In this document: positions 39,147 to 44,323 of the stretch, piece by piece
How the letters are laid out: each line of letters begins with the position of its first letter
How positions within the stretch are numbered: the stretch's first letter is position 1
From: Anaerolineaceae bacterium UBA6073
Lineage (GTDB): Bacteria; Chloroflexota; Anaerolineae; Anaerolineales; Anaerolineaceae
Direction of reading: 5' to 3'
DNA: 44,323 nt
Assembly: GCA_002436085.1 (NCBI GenBank)
Contig: DIXT01000013.1
Location: 1 to 44,323, forward strand
Translations under genes and position numbers: made by a program
The notes under the pieces: generated by a model
The model's input: the letters and a program-made list of their open reading frames with translations, nothing else
Databases searched by the model: none
What the model was told of the DNA's origin: nothing

Positions 39147-40535
39147 ATGGCGGACTTTGTCGTTAATTACACTGAGTTGATGAAGAAGTATGAAAGTCAA
39201 CTTGATGAATCATTTAAAAAGTTAAAAGGGATTTTTTACACCGATTTCTCCCTTGCATCATTGATGATAGATGAACTTAACATTGCCAAAGATTCAAGCA
39301 TTTTTGATCCTTGTTGTGGTACTGGGATTTTTTTATTAGCTGCAGTAAAAAAAGGTTTTAGAAGCGTCTACGGCGCTGATGAAGATGAGATAGCAGTTAA
39401 TGCCTTTAAGAATCTCATAGACGAAGCAAGAATTGTTGCCACAGACACAATTTTTACAGAAGGTGAATCCACACTTAAAAAAATACATTTGGAGTCGAAA
39501 GCAGATTTGGTAATAGGTAACCCTCCATATGCACCGTTTCCGACAATAGGCAGCAAATCCAGGTTTCAAGATTTTGTTGCATCCTCAGGGAAAAATCTAT
39601 TTGTTGCAGCTCTGTTAAGATCCTTTGAACTTGTGAAGAAAGGCGGGATTGTTTCTTACATTATTCCTAAGAATTTTTTACATGTATCATCTTATTCCCC
39701 CCTTCGTGTAAATATCCTGAAAACAAAGAAGATTCTTTCAATTGTTGACTTAGGAGCTTATTTTAAAAACGTAAGGGGAGAGCAGATAATCCTAACAATC
39801 AAGAACGACCCGCCAAGAGATAATTCGATTGTTTTTAAAAGATATAATACGAACTCTTTCACTGAACTATGTAGTATACAACAAACTGACTTCAATGATG
39901 AAATAATAATCTACAACAACAGAGTTGAACCATTGTTATTTGCTAAGTTAAATCAATCTCATGGAAAATTGAAAGATTTGGGTTCAGGCTACATTGGGCG
40001 TGGAAAATCAAAAGCTATTACAGCCATAACAGGAAAGGATATCAGGAAGTTTGGATTTAAAAATTCTGAAACCCCAAAGGAAGGGAATCGGATTTTTATT
40101 CAAAATATCTACAGCTCTGAGTCGGGTATTATTGCATCTCGTGGTGGAGACTTAGAAGCATCAGAAACTGTGACTGTCTTTACTGATGGCGACCAGCGAA
40201 TGGTAAGCTATCTTTTAGGTTTTTTACACTCTAGATTGTGTAATTATTACCTATACAGATTTTGTTTCAACCAGTCGAAATTAACAATGCATGCTGATGC
40301 AAATTACATCAAGAAAATCCCCTTTAAATTGGCAGATGAAAATGAGTTCAACGCAATGTTACGGATCGTAGAAACTCTTGAGAGCACAGATTATATGTCT
40401 GCTATGTGGATGAAGCACCTTGAAGATCTAAATAAACTAGTTTACCTCATATATTCTTTGTCTATTGAGGAAATTGAGATGGTTGAAAAAGAAATGAAAT
40501 TGGTTCAATCAAAAAGGTGGTCATTCGATGGCTGA
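39147..40535 (+). CDS. DNA adenine-N6 methyltransferase (Eco57I/TaqI-like), first gene of an R-M island
   Basis: The 462-residue protein has motif X-like GIFYTDFSLASLMIDEL, motif I DPCCGTG (54-60) for S-adenosylmethionine, and catalytic motif IV NPPY (125-128). Order X-I-IV with a C-terminal recognition domain (about 260-460) is the gamma layout of m6A enzymes of type II systems. The C-terminal domain GSGYIGRGKSKAI and DIRKFGF resembles target-recognition regions of TaqI-type enzymes. The gene is much more AT-rich than murI and the flanking genes, indicating transfer. It overlaps the next gene by eight bases. A TACAAT at 39091-39096 is a possible -10. Confidence 0.9.
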   Translation: MADFVVNYTELMKKYESQLDESFKKLKGIFYTDFSLASLMIDELNIAKDSSIFDPCCGTGIFLLAAVKKGFRSVYGADEDEIAVNAFKNLIDEARIVATDTIFTEGESTLKKIHLESKADLVIGNPPYAPFPTIGSKSRFQDFVASSGKNLFVAALLRSFELVKKGGIVSYIIPKNFLHVSSYSPLRVNILKTKKILSIVDLGAYFKNVRGEQIILTIKNDPPRDNSIVFKRYNTNSFTELCSIQQTDFNDEIIIYNNRVEPLLFAKLNQSHGKLKDLGSGYIGRGKSKAITAITGKDIRKFGFKNSETPKEGNRIFIQNIYSSESGIIASRGGDLEASETVTVFTDGDQRMVSYLLGFLHSRLCNYYLYRFCFNQSKLTMHADANYIKKIPFKLADENEFNAMLRIVETLESTDYMSAMWMKHLEDLNKLVYLIYSLSIEEIEMVEKEMKLVQSKRWSFDG

Positions 40536-41298
40536 AGTTAAAAGGTGCAATGATTTGTCGGGAAAGGAATGGCTTCAGAATTCTTTTAGTATTTGGCGGG
40601 GGTTGACTAAAACGAAGGAAGAAAAAGAAATAAAACACCCGGCTTCTTTTCCAGTAAGCCTGTGTGAAAAAGTGATAAAGACTTTCTCTCGAAGCGATTC
40701 AGTAGTTTTAGATCCTTTTAATGGCATTGGTACGACGCTGGTTGCATGTCAAAACTTGGGTCATATTGGGGTTGGTATAGATTTGTCAGATGAATACTGT
40801 ACGATAGCGAGAGGTCGCGTAAAAGAAAGTTCGGGCATGACGATTATCACAGGTAACTCAACTGTGGAATTACAAAGATTTCCATCAGATTATTTTGATC
40901 TTTGCCTTACTTCTCCGCCTTACTGGGATATATTGAACATGAGAAGGACAGCGGATATCAAGACGAATGTAAATTATTCTGACAAAGATGAGGATATTGG
41001 GAACATCGGTGAGTATGGCCAATTCCTTTACCAACTAACAGCGGTGTTCTCAGAAGTGTTTCGAGTGTTACGAAAAGGGAGTTACTGCATAGTTAACGTC
41101 ATGGATATTAGGAAGAAAGATAAGTTTTTTCCACTTCATAGCGATTTATCGACTGAGTTGAAAAAATGTGGTTTTATCTACGACGACTTGCTTATATGGG
41201 ATAGGCAGGCAGACTACAATAATATGAGGCCTTTAGGATATCCTTCGAGATTCCGAATCAATAAGATTCATGAGTATTTACTCGTATTTCTCAAATAG
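40528..41298 (+). CDS. DNA methyltransferase with SPPYW motif (N4-cytosine or N6-adenine)
   Basis: The 256-residue protein has FPVSLCEKVIKTF (motif X-like), motif I LDPFNGIGTT (61-70), GVGIDLSDEYCTIARGRV (motif II) and motif IV SPPYW (129-133). SPPYW is most typical of N4-cytosine enzymes, but some adenine enzymes share it. The N-terminal part (GKEWLQNSFSIWRGL) probably contributes to target recognition; no large recognition domain is present. It starts inside the previous gene and the next gene follows after 23 bases. Two different methyltransferases in one system suggest that the target is asymmetric, or that each modifies one strand. Confidence 0.9.
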   Translation: MAEVKRCNDLSGKEWLQNSFSIWRGLTKTKEEKEIKHPASFPVSLCEKVIKTFSRSDSVVLDPFNGIGTTLVACQNLGHIGVGIDLSDEYCTIARGRVKESSGMTIITGNSTVELQRFPSDYFDLCLTSPPYWDILNMRRTADIKTNVNYSDKDEDIGNIGEYGQFLYQLTAVFSEVFRVLRKGSYCIVNVMDIRKKDKFFPLHSDLSTELKKCGFIYDDLLIWDRQADYNNMRPLGYPSRFRINKIHEYLLVFLK

Positions 41299-41321
41299 CT
41301 ATTGGATGGGTTATCAATAAT

Positions 41322-42209
41322 ATGAATGATCAGATGGCTTATTTACTCGGTTTAATTTGCGGAAATGGAGAAATCCAGAGAAGTACCTTTCATACAACGT
41401 TCTCAATCGATATACCCCATAAGAAATTGAAAACTGAAACAGAAAATGATGTTAAGGTTTACGTAAAGGCTAGCATTACTGATATCCGAACGGTTCTTGA
41501 GCCCTTATTAGGAACAGGTCTGACCTTTACCCAAGGTGATAATCATTCATTTCTGTCATTTACTAAGAATAACGACGAATACATAACGCAGGAAATCCTA
41601 AGATTTATTGGCCAGGCTACGTCGCACGAGAATATTCGGCTAAGCTCAGAAATTTATGAGTTTAAGGATATGGAAAAGCTCCAGTTTTTAAGAGGTTTTT
41701 CAGATGTAACAGGTTATATTAGAAGGAGTAACTACTTTATTACTTTGTATGCACATAGGGTCTATTTGGAGGTTCCCCGCAATTGGTACTTAGTAATTGA
41801 CGTCTGTAATATATTGAAATCCATCAATATCCCTGTTCAAACCATTGATTGGGGGCACCCAAATATGCGGGACGGAAATTTGAAAAAATACAATCAAGGA
41901 ATGCCAGATTTTTGGAAAAAAGAGCATCAAATAAAGATATATGCAAATGAATTTATGCCAATAGGTTTTGGTATCCTACATAAAAAGCAAGCTCTTGATG
42001 CGTTTAACAAAGAATTAATCGAGGGTTTTCAACGGGACGGAAAGGAGCCTGGCAAAGTAACTCACAGGTTTTATTGGGAGTGCAGAAATTCTGGGAGGAT
42101 TCACCTCAATCACCCGGGTGAAGGTGATAGTTTTATCCCAGAGGTAATTAGGGGTAAACACTTTGATTCATGGAGAGAAATAGCTAGAGACCTGGGCTAT
42201 GGTGAATAA
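41322..42209 (+). CDS. Degenerate LAGLIDADG-like protein in the R-M operon
   Basis: The 295-residue protein has two segments in the place and spacing of LAGLIDADG helices: AYLLGLICGNGEI (about residues 6-18) and FLRGFSDVTGYI (about 122-133). After the second come VYLEVP, NWYLVIDVCNILKSINIPVQ and HQIKIYANEFMPIGF, followed by GILHKKQALD. This is the usual order of the core strands and helices of this fold. The catalytic acidic position is Asn in the first helix and Thr in the second. So DNA binding without cleavage is the simplest reading, as in WhiA-type regulators. It could also be an independent nuclease with altered chemistry. The end overlaps the nuclease gene by 11 bases. No known restriction family recognised. 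Confidence 0.6.
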   Translation: MNDQMAYLLGLICGNGEIQRSTFHTTFSIDIPHKKLKTETENDVKVYVKASITDIRTVLEPLLGTGLTFTQGDNHSFLSFTKNNDEYITQEILRFIGQATSHENIRLSSEIYEFKDMEKLQFLRGFSDVTGYIRRSNYFITLYAHRVYLEVPRNWYLVIDVCNILKSINIPVQTIDWGHPNMRDGNLKKYNQGMPDFWKKEHQIKIYANEFMPIGFGILHKKQALDAFNKELIEGFQRDGKEPGKVTHRFYWECRNSGRIHLNHPGEGDSFIPEVIRGKHFDSWREIARDLGYGE

Positions 42210-42690
42210 GGTACTATCCGAAATTGATTTGTATGAGCCAATGCGCATTTGGCTAAATAAGTATCTTACTGATAAGTATAAAGACTGTGTGATTCATTCG
42301 GTTGATGCACATAGTAGAAGGCTAGAATTGGTTTTATCTGAATATGGAATAACTGAGCATCTCGCAGTAGGTATAGATATTCAGATTGATGTTTTGGGAA
42401 TAATTCAATCAACTCAAGGCGACAGGCTAGTCTTTATTGAAGCTAAAGACAAAAATCTGACCTTAAAAGATTTAGGCCAATTGTGGGTGTATTGTAAATT
42501 GATTAACCCTGCTGAAGCATTTCTAATTTCCTCAAAAGGATTTGGTAGTTTGGCAAAAATCTTCCAAGTATTTAAGAGACTAGATCTACTCAGCTATGAC
42601 GATGGGAAACAATTTAAAACCATGAAAATTGCCATATGGGATAAAGGTACAGGATCACCCGATCTAAATACAATGATTCCGAGAAATTAG
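42199..42690 (+). CDS. PD-(D/E)XK family nuclease, probable restriction endonuclease
   Basis: The 163-residue protein has the minimal PD-(D/E)XK core: Glu13 in the first helix (LYEPMRIWLNKYL), Asp64 in GIDIQIDVLGII, then FIEAK with Glu81 and Lys83, and Gln94 in the following helix (LGQLWVYCKL). These residues form the expected metal-dependent nuclease site. There is little room for a recognition domain, so specificity may come from the LAGLIDADG-like partner encoded just upstream and overlapping by 11 bases. Position at the end of a two-methyltransferase operon supports a restriction role. Stop at 42690 is followed by about 115 AT-rich bases without a gene. Confidence 0.8.
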   Translation: MVNKVLSEIDLYEPMRIWLNKYLTDKYKDCVIHSVDAHSRRLELVLSEYGITEHLAVGIDIQIDVLGIIQSTQGDRLVFIEAKDKNLTLKDLGQLWVYCKLINPAEAFLISSKGFGSLAKIFQVFKRLDLLSYDDGKQFKTMKIAIWDKGTGSPDLNTMIPRN

Positions 42691-42805
42691 AATCTGGATT
42701 TTTAGTCAGTAGAGAATTTGAATTGTGAGTAAATTCCTTCACAAGTGGGGAAATAAGTAATTAATTTGCCAAGGTTCGGCCTGTTCCACCAGTCCAATTC
42801 CAATC

Positions 42806-43558
42806 CTAATATATGATTGATGATAGGGCTACCGACATTTCCCCCGCCGCGGCCACAAACGCCCTGAACAGCCCCCGCATCCTTTCATCCTCCGGCAGGC
42901 ATTCCGGGTGCCACTGCACGCCCAGCGCGAATCTCCGCTCCGGCAGCTCAATCCCCTCAATCACGCCGTCCTCCGCCCGCGCGCACACGCATAAACCCGC
43001 CCCCAGGTTCCTCACCGCCTGGTGGTGCAGGCTGTTCACGCGCGCCGGCTGCGCCCCCAAAATCCGCGCCAGGAGCGTGCCGGCTTCAATCCGCACAGTG
43101 TGCGCCTGCAGGTCGCGCGGGTAATCCGGGTACCAGTCGTGTTTTCCCGCTTCGGGCAGCTGGCTGGGGATATCCCACCACAGCGTGCCGCCCAGCGCCG
43201 CGTTCAAGACCTGCGCCCCCCGGCAGATGGCCAGCAGGGGCTTATCCTCCTGCAGCGCCAGCGGGATAAGCGCCAGCTCGAAGGCGTCGCGTTCGGGGTC
43301 GATGGAATGGATCTCGGGGCGCTCGGGCTGGCCGTAGCGCGCGGGGTGCAGGTCCCCTCCGCCGGAAAGCAACACGCCCTCGCACGCGCGCAGCAGCCCG
43401 GGAAGTTCCGCGCCTGGCAGGCAGGCGGGCAGCAGCACGGGCAGCCCTCCCGCGCGCAAAACGGCGTCCAGGTAGGCGCGCGGAATCTCGTAGGTATCCG
43501 AGCGGGTTTTGTGCTTCACGCGGGTGCTAATCAGGGCGATGCGGGGTTTGGGTGTCAT
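42806..43558 (-). CDS. Class I glutamine amidotransferase-like peptidase C26 (PuuD-like)
   Basis: The 250-residue protein has the peptidase C26 triad context: Cys112 in ICRGAQVLNAALGG, and GVQWHPECL with His and Glu near the C terminus. Other family marks are GVLLSGGGDLHPARYG and SLHHQAVRNLG. PuuD enzymes hydrolyse gamma-glutamyl-GABA in putrescine breakdown; many homologues act on other gamma-glutamyl compounds. No puu genes are nearby, so the substrate is open. It is downstream of rplS on the same strand but separated by a strong terminator. Confidence 0.93.
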   Translation of the reverse strand: MTPKPRIALISTRVKHKTRSDTYEIPRAYLDAVLRAGGLPVLLPACLPGAELPGLLRACEGVLLSGGGDLHPARYGQPERPEIHSIDPERDAFELALIPLALQEDKPLLAICRGAQVLNAALGGTLWWDIPSQLPEAGKHDWYPDYPRDLQAHTVRIEAGTLLARILGAQPARVNSLHHQAVRNLGAGLCVCARAEDGVIEGIELPERRFALGVQWHPECLPEDERMRGLFRAFVAAAGEMSVALSSIIY

Positions 43559-43588
43559 TTTAGGGGTCCGCGGCAGGGGATAAACAGC

Positions 43589-43644
43589 AAAAAGCCTTTT
43601 CCAAACAGCCTGATGCGAATCAGGCAGCCCGGAGAAGGCTTTTT
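43589..43644. terminator. Long terminator hairpin downstream of rplS
   Basis: AAAAAGCCTTTTCC (43589-43602) pairs with GGAGAAGGCTTTTT (43631-43644) with one G-T or mismatch, and an inner perfect stem GCCTGAT / ATCAGGC closes on a GCGA loop. A and T runs flank the hairpin on both sides, so it can work in both directions. Confidence 0.88.
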
Positions 43645-43677
43645 GACATGGTCGTAGACGGCTGTACCGCTGGCGGT

Positions 43678-44028
43678 TTAGAAGCGCTGCTTAAGTCGCG
43701 CGCTCTTGCCGGTGCGGTTGCGCAGGAAGTACAGGCGGGCGCGGCGCACTTTGTTGTGCCGTTCCACCACCACTTTGGCGATGCGCGGAGAATTGGTCAG
43801 GAAGGTGCGTTCCACGCCGATGCCGTTGCTGGCAACGCGGCGGACGGAAAAGCTGGCATTGTTGCCGCGCCCGCGGGTGAAGAGCACAACGCCCTTGAAT
43901 TCCTGGATGCGTTCGCGGTCGCCTTCTTTGATTTTGTAATGCACGCTGACCGAGTCCCCGGGGAAGAGGTCGGGGATATTAGGATTTTTTTCTGCTTCGA
44001 CAGAGGCTAATAATTCAGTATGGTTCAT
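43678..44028 (-). CDS. rplS: Large subunit ribosomal protein L19
   Basis: The 116-residue protein matches L19 over its full length: FPGDSVSVHYKIKEGDRERI, QEFKGVVLFTRGRG, FSVRRVASNGIGVERTF and NKVRRARLYFLRNRTGKSARLKQ. L19 sits at the interface of the 30S and 50S subunits. AAGGAAG precedes the ATG. The gene has its own strong promoter about 70 bases upstream and a long terminator downstream, so here it appears to be a single-gene unit rather than part of the common rpsP-rimM-trmD-rplS operon; no trmD is visible upstream within the window. Confidence 0.98.
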   Translation of the reverse strand: MNHTELLASVEAEKNPNIPDLFPGDSVSVHYKIKEGDRERIQEFKGVVLFTRGRGNNASFSVRRVASNGIGVERTFLTNSPRIAKVVVERHNKVRRARLYFLRNRTGKSARLKQRF

Positions 44029-44097
44029 GATGACTTCCTTTTATTTGCTTGCACGCTTGAGTGCAGCCACCGTTTTGGATGGTTGGCGTGAAAAAGT

Positions 44098-44127
44098 AGT
44101 ATACCCAACACCAGCGCTATTTGTCAA
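44098..44127 (-). promoter_or_regulatory. Strong promoter of rplS with structured leader
   Basis: On the minus strand TTGACA (44122-44127) and TATACT (44098-44103) are 18 bases apart. The ~60-base leader contains two small hairpins (GCCAACC with GGTGGC, and GCAC with GTGC), which could be a site for feedback by L19, but this is inference. Confidence 0.8.
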
Positions 44128-44208
44128 GCCGAACAGCCAAATCGGCAGGGCAATTGCATCTAAATAGCTGGCAAGGAACCTGCATATGGAGTGAGCAAGA
44201 GGTGCTCC

Positions 44209-44323
44209 ATGGCAGAAAGCAAGTTTTCAATCATCTTCAGTGACCTGACCGACCCGCGAGTGGACAGGACAAAGCGGCATAAGTTGCTGGATATCATCGG
44301 TCTGACCATCACGGCCGTGTTGT
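44209..44323 (+). mobile_element. Start of an ISAs1-family transposase gene, cut by the window end
   Basis: From the ATG at 44209 the frame encodes FSIIFSDLTDPRVDRTKRHK then LLDIIGLTITAVL, which is the N-terminal signature of ISAs1/H-repeat transposases (FSDLxDPRxxRTKxHxLxDIL). The catalytic DDE domain lies beyond the window. The left end of the element is probably near 44145-44165, but the right inverted repeat is outside, so the boundary is not proven. Confidence 0.85.

Overview
The window looks like chromosomal DNA from a Chloroflexota bacterium, probably of the Anaerolineae type. This is an inference from gene content and style: GC-rich genes, a VanW-like exported protein, two LytR-CpsA-Psr (LCP) proteins, many lipoproteins and Pro/Thr-rich linkers, a helicase-associated domain protein, and large families of intergenic palindromic repeats. 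No rRNA is present, so the taxon cannot be fixed from the window.

Layout. 1-4762: an unidentified partial reading frame, short repeats, a LysM protein, VanW, a Trm112-like protein and an LCP protein ending at a strong bidirectional terminator. 4779-8511 (minus strand): two small paralogous membrane proteins behind urocanate hydratase (hutU), then an aminoglycoside 6-adenylyltransferase-like gene broken by one in-frame TGA, and a VOC-family protein. 8653-12811: membrane glycosyltransferase, fatty acid hydroxylase, formylglycine-generating-enzyme-like lipoprotein and a GT2 glycosyltransferase. 12861-13122: tRNA-Lys(CTT) and tRNA-Asn(GTT), the latter behind a perfect consensus promoter. 13215-16485: a NifX-like protein, a small Cys-containing exported protein, and a divergent two-component system with three 11-bp-spaced repeats between them. 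16501-21740: a HIRAN protein, two 48-bp tandem arrays, a second LCP protein with three 16-bp repeats upstream, an MsrP-like molybdoenzyme and a four-unit ~245-bp array. 21897-26839: an EEP-family phosphatase/nuclease, GlmM and a large phosphohexomutase. 26840-30012: an accessory stretch with a small Mrr_N-like gene remnant, two AT-richer lipoprotein genes and four ~210-bp nested palindromic repeats. 30229-34568: DegV, a solitary solute-binding protein and MgtC. 34627-38147: a tightly packed operon (helicase-associated domain, membrane protein, CYTH, PurA-like, degenerate Nudix), convergent with murI. 39147-42690: an AT-rich four-gene restriction-modification island. 42806-44323: a peptidase C26 amidotransferase, rplS and the first codons of an ISAs1-type transposase cut by the window end.

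The most interesting system is 39147-42690. Two different DNA methyltransferases are followed by a protein that looks like a LAGLIDADG homing-endonuclease fold whose two catalytic acidic positions are Asn and Thr, and then a small PD-(D/E)XK nuclease. The working idea is a restriction-modification system in which a catalytically dead LAGLIDADG protein provides DNA recognition and the small nuclease cuts. The second candidate is the region 13717-16485, where a Met-rich sensor kinase, an OmpR-type regulator, a triple 11-bp repeat and a divergent exported Cys-containing protein form a plausible envelope or metal stress circuit. Cell-wall functions recur through the window (murI, glmM, two LCP proteins, VanW, LysM). 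All functional calls come from reading translated sequence by eye; no database search was run.
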